In this document: piece by piece, positions 53,015 through 64,000 of the stretch
How positions within the stretch are numbered: the first letter of the stretch is position 1
Layout of the letters: each line of letters opens with the position of its first letter
Notes under the pieces: generated by a model
Seen by the model: the letters and a program-made list of their open reading frames with translations, nothing else
What the model was told of the DNA's origin: nothing
Database searches by the model: none
Assembly: GCA_944989445.1 (NCBI GenBank)
Contig: CALYLW010000066.1
Coordinates: 588,501 to 652,500 of the forward strand
Direction: 5' to 3'
Length of the DNA: 64,000 nucleotides
Source: Ampullaceana balthica
Taxonomy: Eukaryota; Mollusca; Gastropoda; Lymnaeidae
Program-made: the position numbers and the translations under genes

Positions 53015-53601
53015 AGAATTAAATCATGTATTTATAAATGCAAAATAAAAGCATACTAATTGGTATTTTTTGGCGAAAGTTTGGAATACGTTTGTCTCAT
53101 GCTGCAACCTCATTAACTTTCTTGTAACCTTAAAAAAGTATCTTGTATTGTCCGTAATTCTTATAAAATATGTATTTATAGGTATAACATCTTATTTGAC
53201 CTCCTTTATTGCCGCTTACTTAAATATGACATCCAATGGTAAAAATGTTCGCCACCTTTACTATGTTTCAATTACATTTATTTATTTATGTTTCTTAATT
53301 TATAAAAACAGTGATCTTATTGACTTACAAAGGGCGGCAAATTGGAGACCGCCCCGGGCGGCAAAAGGTCTAGCTACGCCACTAAGAAACATGTTTTTAA
53401 ATTAGTTCCTTCAATAATCAGGTGCAAATCCATGTCAGTGACAAAATTTTGTGGAATCCAGTGGATCTATTGACCATGGTCTTATCCTCTCATCCTTATT
53501 GGAAAGTTATAATTAGAAGAAAAAGTAGGCCCTGGGAAGTTAGTAGTGTTTGACTGTGGATTGAGGGAGAGATGTAATTTTCTTTAAAAACATAACTCCT
53601 A

Positions 53602-53705
53602 GGGGCCGTCCATAAATGACTTCACGCACCTAGAGGGGGGGGGGTCACACTTTTGTGACGAGGGGGAGGGAGGGGGGTGGAAGAAATGTTACGTCACATC
53701 ATAAG
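53602..53705. mobile_element. GGGGCCGTCC-type element end
   Basis: GGGGCCGTCCATAAATGACT then TCACGC, followed by G-runs and TTTTGTGACGAGGG. The second end is not found. Confidence 0.65.
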
Positions 53706-54345
53706 GGTAACTTTAAATAAAACTTCCACTGAAATATTTGGTCCCTTACAATTTATTTAATGACTTTTTTTTTCTTTTTTAAAAAAAAATCAGTGCTTCT
53801 TAATGTGCCGGTCGGTAGGCCATCAGACGCTGGTTGGCGTAAGCTATCAAGACACGAAAATTAAATCTAATTATAATCCTTAAGTTTGAGAATCCACAAG
53901 ATTACATATGAAATTGTTACACTGCGTCGTTTGATGTTGACATCAAAGCATTTGTGATGTAACCGCAGCTCCGTTTGGTTCTCTCATGGCAGGAGTCGTC
54001 CAAATTTGTTGCCCGTTACCCCAAAATATACAAGTTTATGTGTGCGTTTCCCCCCACCCCAACCCTCAGACTCTAGGTCCTGCTCACATGACTCGGGGAT
54101 TTGGGGGAGCGTCGTTAGCGAAAATGCTACTGGTGAGTTTTACAAGCATGACGAGTGTCTAAAAATGGTCTGAATAGGATTATGTGTAGATATTTTAAGT
54201 CAAAACGACACGGAATATCCTTTTTCTTTAAAAGGGGAGGGAGGGGGGAGGGAATCTATTTGATAGAATTAAAAACGTTTTAAGTTTGATATAAGTGTTC
54301 GAGGGTTTTTGGTCAAACGCCCCTAGCCATTCTAGTCTTCTAGAT

Positions 54346-54533
54346 CAGTGCTTCTCAAAGTGGTGGTCCGCGGATCGGTGCCGGTCCGTGGGCCATCCGC
54401 TGCCGGTCCACAGATGTTCTCCAAAAAAAAAGGCAGAAAAAATTGTCAGTGCAGGGAAAATAGTGCACCGGTGCCTGGTGCAATGGAAAAAATTCCTGCC
54501 GGTCCCCCATACTAAAAAGTTTGAGAAGCACTG
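54346..54533. mobile_element. hAT MITE with 8-bp duplication, 188 bp
   Basis: The ends are CAGTGCTTCTCAAAGT and, on the minus strand, CAGTGCTTCTCAAACT. TTCTAGAT flanks both sides exactly (54338-54345, 54534-54541). The interior is rich in GGTCCG/CCGGTCC words. Confidence 0.96.
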
Positions 54534-54794
54534 TTCTAGATATAATGGTAAATGAGCCCATTTAAAATTAGTCAAGTATTCATTAACTTTATTGAATGCA
54601 TCAAATTCTTGACATTGCAATTCGAGAGGAGCACAAAACAACTTTTCTTCTTAGCTCAGTTTTTAAGGCATTAATTTTAAATATCACAGAAAGGATACAT
54701 GTTACAGACATGTCATGTGGATTAAGATTATTGTCACTCGTGTCAATATAAATGAAAGTAGGGTAGATTTAGGTGTCTTCGTTTATTACGTAGG

Positions 54795-54955
54795 TAAGAA
54801 ATCTACATAGTTGTCAAATTTTAAAAATGCATTTTCTGGAAGGAACCGGTTCAATAATGGGCATATGTTCAAAGCGTGCACGTACACATGACGCATTTTA
54901 ATATATCTAGTGGATTGTAGTGAATGTTATATGTCCCAAATGAGTTTGTTTACCT
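54795..54955. repeat. Dispersed repeat, copy 2 (pair with 39975-40140)
   Basis: Matches 39975-40140 over about 160 bp with few differences. The class is unknown. Confidence 0.85.
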
Positions 54956-55369
54956 CTGTTCGTCGAGGTTTAACATATGCAGCTCACTCATACTCTCACT
55001 TATAGATCTCTCTTTTGCCTTCTAAATTAGAAATCTTTAATTTTTATACCAAACACCCGACCCACGTTTTTAGTCATATTAAATCAAAGTACTTGAACTT
55101 ACCAGTTTTAAATTATTTTCTTCTTTTTAGTCCGCTTGTAAAAACGTGGTTTTTAAAAATCATTTTTTTTACCTTTATTTATTTTATTCTTTTTTAGTCC
55201 ACTAATAAAAACTTGGTTTTTAACAATATTTTTTTACCTCTATTTATTTTACCAAACACCTCACAAGCGCCCGCCAAACGTTTTAAAAACATTGTGATGT
55301 GGTCACGAGGGGAACTCACGGATGTCAACAAAAGCCGACGGTACAGTTTCTTATATATAGACTATAGAT

Positions 55370-55565
55370 AAACTAAAAAGTTCAATAATTTAATAACGGT
55401 ACAATCGATCGATCTGAAATTTTAATACAATGCATTGTCATCCAAGATCTTTCTGTGGTAAAATTTTCAGATCTCTAGGACCATCAGAAGTGGTTCAATT
55501 TTACGTTGGCAGATTTGAAAAAATCTTGGACAAACAAACAATGCCTAACGAAAGCGAGTTAATAA
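55370..55565 (-). mobile_element. AAATCC-family remnant, copy 6
   Basis: Minus strand: ATTAACTCGCTTTCGTTAGG start, core TTAAAATTTCAGATCGATCG at about 55400, and TTTATCTATAGTC. The AAATCC termini are not recognisable. Confidence 0.7.
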
Positions 55566-55621
55566 AAACGTTGTAAAAAGCAGAAACAAACATTTTTAAA
55601 AATAAAATAAATAAAATGTTC

Positions 55622-55692
55622 ACGCTGGGGCTTGAAATCAGGACTTTCCGCTTGCAAGGCGAACGTGATAACCACTACACATCATGTTATTC
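55622..55692 (-). mobile_element. tRNA-Val-like sequence, probably a SINE head
   Basis: Minus strand: GTGTAGTGGTTATCACGTTC then GCC strongly resembles the D-arm/anticodon-stem region of animal tRNA-Val, but the anticodon region reads CTTGCAA and the T arm (CTGATTTCAAGCCCCAG) has a weak B box. A cloverleaf of full quality is not evident. Confidence 0.5.
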
Positions 55693-55699
55693 TGTGAAG

Positions 55700-57624
55700 G
55701 AACCACGCAACTGACCGCAAGAAGCATCGTTGCCTACCCCCTCCCCCCTTTTTCCTTTCTTTTCATCCCTCTACGCTTGCCAACTGTGATCGGTGGACCC
55801 AATCGAGGGTCATTCGTCATGCTTACTTGCACATACTCGTTTAGGTGAATTATATATATATATGGTTGTTAACAATTAATAGGTCCGGATGTATCAGTTT
55901 AAATTATAGGAGATTAATTTTTTGGTGTGTCAAATCAATCAAATTTAAAAACAACCAATACATTTTAATAAAATGTTGATGGGTACTGTGCAAGAGATCT
56001 AAATGGAAGCGGAAGCGACATAAAAGCGCTTTAGCTTGTTGGTTGTCAAAACTTAATGGGAAGCTACCGAGACAGTTAATAAGTCTTTTTTTGAGGGTTA
56101 ACTGTTCCTCAAAAAACAAGGTGGTCTCAACAACCTTATATTAACTCTCCTCAGCTTGTGAATTACAGAGTAATGTGTATGATTTGATATTATGCCTTTT
56201 CTTTGAATCCATTTCTTGTTATTTGATTTGGAGGAGAAAACCTTACATGAATGTAGAGGGATAAAATTCCAACAGGTAAGTATTTCAATATTAAAACACA
56301 ACCATAGACATTAAAAGTGCATTGCCTACTTAGAAGATTCATCAAATTAAATAATTAAAATTCTGAAGGTGTGTTGCACCTACTGTTCTGTTCTACTTCT
56401 ATACAGAAGATTATTGCGTCCTGCGCTTATCCTTGGTTTGTGTCTAGTCCTGCATTCTTATTAGAGTTTTAAATGTTGATAGAGTGTTGGTTTTCCTGGT
56501 TTCCTCAGAACAAAATGTTTTTGTTTTTTTTTGTTTTTTAAGTAAATATACTATATACCTCAAATTCCAACATGTCTACTAAATTTTCACACAACACAAA
56601 AATTTAGAAAAAGCCAAAATGTTGAATTCTTTCCACCAGTTTTATTGCTGATCTACTTCTCCACAGCAGTCATGATCTGAGTTGAAGCATTGAAATCTGA
56701 GTTTAAACATGAACATCTGATTTCAAGTGCAAGCATCAAGATTTAATTTTTTGAAATACATGCTCAATGAATATGTTGAAGACATCTGATTACAGGTAAA
56801 AGATAGTGTTCATAGTATTCTCTATTAGGTCTAATCAAAAGTGAAAACATGCAAGAGTTGATATTGCTCACTCTCAATCCAACTAACACAAGTGGTCCAT
56901 AAATGGGTAAAAAATCTTTATATAACTAAGACAGGACTTAAAATCCTAAAATTAGAAATCTTTCTAATGTTGGCAGCCTGTAACTGTAACAATGATGGTT
57001 GCATGGCAGTAAAAGAGCATGTTATGAAAATCTTTTAGTGAATACTTTCTAACACAATTACCAAACCAAACGAAAGTTTTAGGTAGTACTTACTATTTAA
57101 GAAGACTAAAACTCCGTTAAAATGTTGAGACCCTCACATAATATTATGCTACCAACGTTAGATATTTATTGATGAAATGGTCCACATAGTGAACAAAATT
57201 TGCTGGAATATTCAGTTAAATGACAGCTAACAATCCATAATTTCAAAGTAGCTCACAAACTTATCTTAAATGACAGCTCACATTCTATTATTTAAGACAG
57301 CCCAAGATCTAAAATATTTTTTTTTACAGAATACAAGATTCAATTTTAGGATGGCCCACAATATTTATTCAATTACAGCCCACATTTATTATTATACCAC
57401 AATTTATAAACTTTCAGTAATCAATTTATTTGTTAAGAAAATATCACATGACTCAATGAGCTAATCACATGACATAATGAACTAATCAAATGACATTATA
57501 AATAACTAATTAAAATCTTAGCATACAGTTCCAGGAAGTTAATCTTTGGTAATAAAAGAAAATGAATCAGCTGATTTACTAATAATCAAGAATTAAAACA
57601 ATTTTTTTTACAAATCAGTTCCCA
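55700..57624. other. Intergenic DNA downstream of ACO1
   Basis: AT-rich, no gene seen. TTTATT words at 57364-57369 and 57425-57430 could be minus-strand polyadenylation signals of ACO1. Confidence 0.4.
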
Positions 57625-57735
57625 TTACAACATTTTACGAATCATGTAATTCAAAATGCCTCCATGCCTGAAATAGGTCAAGTCCACTTCAGTGTCAAAC
57701 CTCAGTTTGGCCTCAAAGCTGCGTCCATCATTTAA
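57625..57735 (-). CDS. ACO1 last exon with stop codon
   Basis: Acceptor ttgtttacag, stop TAA at 57627-57625. It encodes [20 protein letters not shown] and [22 protein letters not shown] (AATAAA on the minus strand) at 57425-57430 is a possible polyadenylation signal. Confidence 0.95.
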   Translation of the reverse strand, partial: LNDGRSFEAKLRFDTEVDLTYFRHGGILNYMIRKML

Positions 57736-60700
57736 CTGTAAACAAAGACAGCATAAAACAATTTTATTACAAGTACTTATAAAGAAAATTATATTTGTAA
57801 AATAGGATGAAGACAATAGGTGATAATAATTTAGCCTTGTAATTTTTAACCCAGGGATTCCCACAAAAGTTAAACTCTCCAGAAGAAAAAAAAAGCGAAG
57901 GTACTTTTTTTTTATTTATAAGGCAGATTTAAAAATTAAAATAAAATAAAAATAATCCCTCCTTTTTTGTGAGGGCTTAGGCCTTAGGCAAATGTTAGGG
58001 GTAAAGATTTAATATTTCTATTTCTCATTTTCTAAAATTACCTGAACAATATTGTTTGTATTTTTTATCATGACAAAAAATATGTGGGGTTGTAGGGAAT
58101 GGCTTTGAAAAATAAATGGTTATCTATTTCTACATTTGCTACCGCATCAAAGATTATTTTTTGACTTTTAAAAATATTTATTGATTCTTAATTATTCTTG
58201 CTTTTGCGAAGCAATTTCATTAACAAAGTGATCATCTATCCTTTGATGTATCTTCCTTATCCCTTGAATTTGATCTATTATAAAAACCAATCATTGGCAG
58301 GTTTATGGTGTCACAGACCCGATCAACTCATATTCATAATAACAACCTGTCTAGGTTATCATCTTCATAATAACCTGAACATGCTATCATATCCATTAAA
58401 ACGACCTGTCCATCTTATTATCTACACTTTTCCATGATATTATAATTGACCTGTTCATGTTATCTACTCACCTCCACAGTTACTAACTGTCCAGGTAATA
58501 GATCAGAAGATAAATTGATTGTAAATTTTTCTCTCCCTGTGATGCCCAGAGTCTGTGCATTCTGTCCATCCAAGTATTGTAATGGAACAATACCCATACC
58601 AACCAGGTTGCTACGATGTATACGTTCATAGCTCTCTGCAATAACCACTCTTACACCCTGAAAAGTGCATTGTAAAAATCAAATAAAATCAAAGACAAAG
58701 AGGGCACTCCTTATGTAGTTCTAGAAAGTTATTATGTCCTTAAAGTGTATGCCATTGATTTTACTCTTTAGTAACAAACATGACAATATTCAAAGGTAGA
58801 CTACCCCCAGCATCCCTAAATTATAAAACAGCCAATCATTGGACAGTATAGCCATCTCTCTCCATATAATCATAAAATACTAAAATTATCACTAAAAATA
58901 TTAATAACTGAATGTATGTTGGTTAATCTTGCATAAAAATAAATTTACTTCATATTTCCGTATCCAGCTGTCTGAAAATGTGCTTATTAATTTTGCCTCA
59001 TTTTGTCATTTATAAGAAGTTAAATTTGCTTTATTTCTTAACACAAACTTTCATTTCTAGTATAAAGTAAATTGATTTGAATGAAATAATTGATGAGACA
59101 TGAAGGACAGTAGTGATGGTGAAATGATAGATTCAGTAATGACAGGGAGGAGATCTGACACAAATGACAATGATTGGATCACATAGACAAGGTAGTTTCA
59201 GAGACATAAGTTAAAGATTATTAATTTTTAAAAAATTGATAAAATAAGTAACATTTTAAAAAACTTTTTAATCTAATTTTGTTTCTCTGACTTGGATGTT
59301 TAAAGACAGTTTTGTAAGAGTTGATAGACTGTATGAACAAAATAGCATATTAAAAAAACTAGATTTTTGCCACATTTTAACCAAAAAAATTGCTTCTAGT
59401 ATCCCAAAAAAACAAGATTATAAACTGAAAAAATTCTGGAGAATCGGGGTGGGTTGATGTAGAAGCTGAGGTGTTACTTTACTTACTTTAATCTATGAAG
59501 GTGAAATATAAAAAAAAACTTTTTTTTTCATACCTCGTTATGTACTTTCAGAAAATTCATACTTTTTGCTGAATTCAGTTTTTAAAATTAATTTTGAGTG
59601 GCATTTTTAAAAAATTAAAAGTCTTGAATAGCCAATAATGTATATCAACTTTCCATAAAGCATGTTATCAAGAAACTTAAGATGAGAGACAGCAGAAAAT
59701 ATCACATAAAATAATGTGCAGTCTGATAGATAAGTTATATTAATCAAATGAAAAACTAGATATAAAGCCACATCTTTGATCAAAAATTAAGATATTGCTA
59801 AACTGAATTTGAAAATCTCTTTGGATTTAACTCATCTAAAAACTATTAAACAATTGTGAATTAAACAAAATTAAAGATTTTAACTTCAACTTTGGAATAA
59901 AATTGAAATCCAAACACTGAATTATTAGGCCAAAGTTTGTTTTTTAAAAATGTTTTGGCTTGGACTTTAACTTAATTGCCTAACATCAGATTAATTTTTA
60001 GAATGTGTTTTAATTTAAGTGTAAAGATTTTCTACAGTTTAATCTCACAAATATTGTGTCTGATAGCTTCAAGAGGAAGTGATGGTATATAAGCTGCATT
60101 TTTTTCTTTTTTTATTGCAACGATAGAGTGAGCATTTTTTTTGTTAAAATTTAAAACCTTTTTCTTTAACATCTAACATCATGAGAGATACACATCAGTG
60201 TTTCAATTATCTGGAAAAGGGTTAAATTTACATTTCATAGGAACAACAAACCTTAGAGGGAATATTGATTAACACCACAAGATTGCTGACAGACACACAG
60301 GTTAGAGAGTTGAATAATGGTCAAGAGAAAATGATAAAGACAAGTACAAACAACAGATTTAAATAAATTTGAGAGTTTAAAAAGTTTTGACCAACCAGTA
60401 TCCAAGGTCCTTTGGCAGCCCAGTCCCGGGATGATCCAGATCCATATTCCTTGCCAGCTAAGATGACCAATGGACTGCCATCCGCCTTGTAACGTTGTGC
60501 AGCATCAAAAATGTCCATCTTCATAAGTTATGAAAGAGAATTTTATATTAGTGTCTCTCATCCAGACATGTCATTTAGAGACCCATTCAGCTATGTCATT
60601 TAGAGACCCATTCAGCTATGACATTTAGAGACCCATTCAGCTATGACATTTAGAGACCCATTCAGCTATGTCATTTAGAGACCCATTCAGCTATGACATT

Positions 60701-62096
60701 TAGAGACCTATTCAGCTGTCATTTAGAGACCCATTCAGCTATGTCATTTAGAGACCCATTTAGCTATGACATTTAGACCCATTCAGCTATGACATTTAGA
60801 GACCCATTCAGCTATGTCATTTAGAGACCCATTCAGCTATGACATTTAGAGACCCATTCAGCTGTCATTTAGAGACCCATTCAGCTGTCATATAGAGACC
60901 CATTCAGCTATGTCATTTAGTGACCCATTCAGATATGTCATTTAGAGACCCATTCAGCTATGTCATTTAGAGACCCATTCAGCTATGTCATTTAGAGACC
61001 CATTCAGCTATGTCATTTAGAGACCCATTCAGTTATGTCATTTAGAGACCCATTCAGCTATTTCAAAAGAGTAGCTGAGCAATTACCTCAAATTTGGATG
61101 CCATCATTCATAAATGACCCTTCCCTTATTATTGAAATTTTTGATGCAATCAAACCAAACAATTTCTTATATTAATTTGTGTAATCAAAGAGAAGTATGA
61201 CCTCAGTTATGTGACATTTTTTGGAAATCTTTATTTATCTTTGAAAGTGTTAGAAAACATGAATTGAATCAATCTTTATGACAGTAACAGGTTAGATATA
61301 TAAACAGATTCATATAAATTAAAAAGCACCCCCACACCCCACTCAAATCATCCATTATGTATGGATGACTGTTAGGTGTGTGGCTCAAAGCTGCATATAT
61401 ATTAGATATATAAATATTGTATATATATTAGAGCTTGTTTTAACAGTATTCTACATTACCTCATCACCAGTTGGATGGTAAATTGTACGAGCTCCAGGTT
61501 TGCTCAAGAATTTGTTGACTAAACGAATGTTGGCAAATGTTCCACGAGCCATGACCTCGTCATGACCTCTCCGGGACCCGTACGAATTAAATTCACGAGG
61601 CACGAGTCTGAAATTTTTAGTTTGAAAAAATAAACTTTCTAGTATAGAGTTAATTTTAATAAATATTTAGTTAACATTAGGGTCACAGGGGTTCTAAAAC
61701 CAACTTCACAGCTCCACATACCCTCTCTTAATTTCATATTTCCAAAACTATTTTAAGGTTTTAACATTTTGACACATTTCAAACTGAAAGATGAAAGTAA
61801 ACCTTATTTTCTGGGTCTTTTATACCAGCAATAAGAAACCCTTATATTTATATAAGCCCTCCCATTTATAATGTAATAAGAATATACTTGTTATTTAGTC
61901 ATCAGTAGGACTATTCAATATGTGTTTATAAAATCTGAAATATGTAGGCCCACCCTTGCATGGCCAAATATTTGGCAGCTGGGCTGTTCCTGGCTATACT
62001 TCCAGCAGGTGAGATGTGGTCTGTGGTTATAGAATCACCCAGGTGAAGTAGAACAGCAGCATTTTTAATTGGTTGAACATCTGGTACTTCTTTCTC
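57625..62096 (-). CDS. ACO1: Cytosolic aconitase / iron regulatory protein 1, C-terminal domain, last 5 exons
   Basis: ACO1 carries a [4Fe-4S] cluster and isomerises citrate to isocitrate; without the cluster it is IRP1, which binds iron-responsive elements in mRNA. Exons on the minus strand: 62096-61954, 61607-61460, 60518-60396, 58657-58472, 57735-57625, with GT-AG introns and matching phases; 236 residues to the stop. They encode [69 protein letters not shown], the active-site segment [19 protein letters not shown] (SSR triad of domain 4), [20 protein letters not shown] and the end [28 protein letters not shown] separates it from mitochondrial aconitase, which has EEYGEGSSREHAA. The cluster cysteines lie in upstream exons outside the window. 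A 25-bp minisatellite sits in the intron between 60518 and 61460. Confidence 0.94.
58472..58657 (-). CDS. ACO1 exon: [14 protein letters not shown] segment
   Basis: Acceptor cacttttcag, donor gtggag|gtgagt, phase 0, 62 codons. It encodes [40 protein letters not shown] and [18 protein letters not shown]. Confidence 0.95.
58658..60395 (-). other. ACO1 intron, unique
   Basis: AT-rich. I find no exon, RNA gene or element here. Confidence 0.5.
60396..60518 (-). CDS. ACO1 exon: SSR active-site segment
   Basis: Acceptor acttatgaag, donor atactg|gttggt, phase 0 on both sides, 41 codons. It encodes [20 protein letters not shown] and [20 protein letters not shown]. The donor GTTGGT is weak, but the frame join to GVRVVIAES is exact. 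Confidence 0.92.
60562..61065. repeat. 25-bp minisatellite, about 20 copies
   Basis: The unit is CCATTCAGCTATGTCATTTA followed by GAGAC, with TATG deletions in several copies. It starts about 45 bp from the acceptor of the ACO1 SSR exon. Confidence 0.96.
61460..61607 (-). CDS. ACO1 exon: domain 4 core
   Basis: Acceptor aaaatttcag, donor gatgag|gtaatg. It encodes [33 protein letters not shown] and [18 protein letters not shown] is conserved in IRP1. Confidence 0.94.
61954..62096 (-). CDS. ACO1 exon: hinge to domain 4
   Basis: Acceptor tattgaacag, donor caagg|gtgggc (phase 2). It encodes [20 protein letters not shown] and then [20 protein letters not shown], a hallmark of the aconitase swivelling domain. 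Confidence 0.93.
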
Positions 62097-63420
62097 CTGT
62101 TCAATAAAAGTTATTATATACGGCCAATGTAACAAGTAAAATTAGTTGAAATGATTCAACCGAGCTCAAAAATTGAAATATAAATATTTGTTACTGACGT
62201 GTGCTATAGTGAACTTATTCGTAGTTTTCACCAATATAGACCAAAATATTCAAATTTTAAATGGGCTGAGATAAAAAGGCCTAACACCAATAAGACAACA
62301 GTTAATTATGATTATCATAGAACTGACTTTTTGCCACTAATTACATACATTAATTCCAATTTAACCCTTTATTCAGCCCATCGGCCAACAGCATCCATTA
62401 CCGTTTATGAGCAAAGTAGCAGTAGCGACATTGTTAATTTCTTTAAAAATCTTTTGACACTTGCTTTCGGTTACATCTGGTTTATTTAAATCTTTAATTA
62501 TCAAAGCTACTGTGAGAAAGATTTCAAGAGTGTGTTGCATTTTTAAAATTTTGGGGAGTGGTAGTTATGAAATGGTCAAGTGATAATAAGGCATTCTTGG
62601 GATTTAATTTATTGACTATTGAATTTAAGAGATCAATTTTAAATTTGAATGGAGGTGAAATTACCATTAGCATTGTGCTTACTTTTGGTATTTCCTAATT
62701 GGAAGAAAAAGTTCATGATTTCATGGCAATTATTAATAGTGTGTATTTAGTAGTCAAGATTCGCAAAAAATACACTCCAATATTTTAAATAATTATGTTT
62801 ATTCTTTATAAAACCTTAGATGCATCAGGAGTCAAGATTCGCAAAAAATACACTCCAGTATTTTAAATAATAGTGTTTATTCTTTATAAAACTTTAGATG
62901 CATCAGGTAATATTTAGTAGTCAAGATTCGCAAAAAATACACTCCAATATTTTAATTTTAATTTTATTTCTTTAACTTTTTAATTTTATTTAAATATGTT
63001 CATTAACACTAAAAATATGAATTTTTTATACTGAAGCCACCATGAATATGTACAAAAATAGAAAATGTTAAAAAGGATGTAAGTTTTCTAAAATCCCAGT
63101 AACGGGTCATGGATTTCTAAAATAATGTTGGAAAACATTGGATTTCTGGTGTTAAGGCTTCTGCCACAGAACTCACCAAGTGATGTCAAGTTCCATAATT
63201 CTGAATGATTCCAAATTTGGTTTGCTGAAAAGGGCTTTTTACATACAATTATTTTGCCACACCTTTTTCAGAATTACTTTTACTTTGTTTAATACATTTC
63301 TTTTCAAAAAGGTTTTCAATTTCAGATATAAAAAATTGTGTGCTGGAGAAGGACATTTAGCCAGAATGTTAATTATAGCTGCTCTGTGTTCTGGCTTCAC
63401 TATTTATTAGTCCAAAAAAG
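62097..63420 (-). other. ACO1 upstream intron
   Basis: I find no ACO1 exon here; the next upstream exon must lie beyond 64000. It holds a three-copy repeat at 62749-62955 (AGTCAAGATTCGCAAAAAAT). Confidence 0.5.
62749..62955. repeat. Three-copy tandem repeat
   Basis: AGTCAAGATTCGCAAAAAAT then ACACTCCA recurs at about 62752, 62831 and 62920; the first two units are about 79 bp apart. Confidence 0.88.
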
Positions 63421-64000
63421 GCAGGTGACTTTGAAGTATTGTCCATTGTGTCAAATAAACTTAAAAAAGTTGATGTACTGACCATTGAGTCAAAGAAAGG
63501 AGGGGACTTGATGTACTGACCATTGAGTCAAAGAAAGGAGGGGACTTGATGTACTGACCATTGTGTCAAAGAAAGGAGGGGACTTGACGTACTGACCATT
63601 GTGTCAAAGAAAGGAGGGGACTTGATGTACTGACCATTGTGTCAAAGAAAGGAGGGGACTTGATGTACTGACCATTGAGTCAAAGAAAGGAGGGGACTTG
63701 ATGTACTGACCATTGTGTCAAAGAAAGGAGGGGACTTGATGTACTGACCATTGTGTCAAAGAAAGGAGGGGACTTGATGTACTGACCATTGAGTCAAAGA
63801 AAGGAGGGGACTTGATGTACTGACCATTGTGTCAAAGAAAGGAGGGGACTTGATGTACTGACCATTGAGTCAAAGAAAGGAAGGGACTTGATGTACTGAC
63901 CATTGTGTCAAAGAAAGGAGGGGACTTGATGTACTGACCATTGTGTCAAAGAAAGGAGGGGACTTGATGTACTGACCATTGAGTCAAAGAAAGGAGGGGA
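63421..64000. repeat. 38-bp minisatellite, about 14 copies, runs off the window
   Basis: The unit is AAAGAAAGGAGGGGACTTGA followed by TGTACTGACCATTGTGTC, with a GTG/GAG alternation at the TGTGTC/TGAGTC position. Confidence 0.96.

Larger units (their letters stand above)
49805..53383 (+). mobile_element. hAT element with degenerate ZMYM1-like transposase and two nested elements
   Basis: The left end is CAGTGGCGTAGCTAGGGGGG and the minus-strand right end TAGTGGCGTAGCTAGACCTT, both followed by GGGCGG-rich sequence. AAGAAACATG occurs at 49792-49801 and 53384-53393; on the left it lies 3 bp outside the end. Transposase pieces on the plus strand: 50540-50842 (RGNFLELVDLLAKYDQVLSE), and 51930-52050 (VASCERSFSKLKLIKNYLCS), the hAT dimerisation block, resuming at 52366 with LRLQNFAILSIEQNI. 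Stops and frameshifts are many. A MITE (52058) and an AAATCC element (52518) sit inside. Confidence 0.9.

Noticed and set aside
53070..53405. 111-codon plus-strand hydrophobic frame
   Set aside because: It lies within the right arm of the hAT element and ends in its terminal repeat; no match to a family.

Overview
The window looks like nuclear DNA of an invertebrate animal, most likely a mollusc and plausibly a heterobranch gastropod. It is AT-rich, has long introns with GT-AG junctions, and is crowded with minisatellites, hAT-like elements, tRNA-derived SINEs and RTE-like LINE remnants. The lineage is inferred from the general look of the repeats and of one SINE (23848-24114), so it is tentative. 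The animal origin is firm, because three conserved animal genes can be rebuilt exon by exon with matching splice phases.

Layout. (1) 140-30943, plus strand: the 3' ten exons of an Erg-type (KCNH2/6/7, Drosophila seizure, UNC-103) voltage-gated potassium channel. They cover the C-linker, the cyclic-nucleotide-binding homology domain, a low-complexity tail and the C-terminal coiled coil. The pore half lies left of the window. (2) 33947-49059, minus strand: a complete six-exon gene for the AP-3 adaptor sigma subunit (190 residues). (3) 57625-62096, minus strand: the last five exons of cytosolic aconitase / iron regulatory protein 1 (ACO1/IRP1), covering domain 4. Its 5' part lies right of the window. 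The channel and AP-3 sigma genes are convergent, about 3 kb apart. AP-3 sigma and ACO1 lie in the same orientation. The three share no pathway; they are ordinary neighbours.

Roughly one sixth of the window is minisatellite (about 18 arrays, units 15-84 bp). Most of the remaining intronic and intergenic DNA is mobile-element debris, often nested: an RTE-like LINE at 6860-10500, hAT elements at 21217-23612 and 49805-53383, a pogo/Tigger-like element at 39182-41344, two elements with 9-bp target duplications at 46003-46578 and 46623-48605, and several short MITEs whose target duplications can be read directly.

The most unusual feature is at 11181-11852. The 3' part of a channel exon, together with its 5' splice site, is tandemly repeated eight times with an 84-bp (28-codon) period. 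The second copy could be spliced in frame. A second array (20512-24255) runs up to the 3' splice site of a later exon of the same gene, and a third (24628-25496), downstream of that exon, carries GTAAGT in nearly every unit. No complete new multi-gene system is visible.
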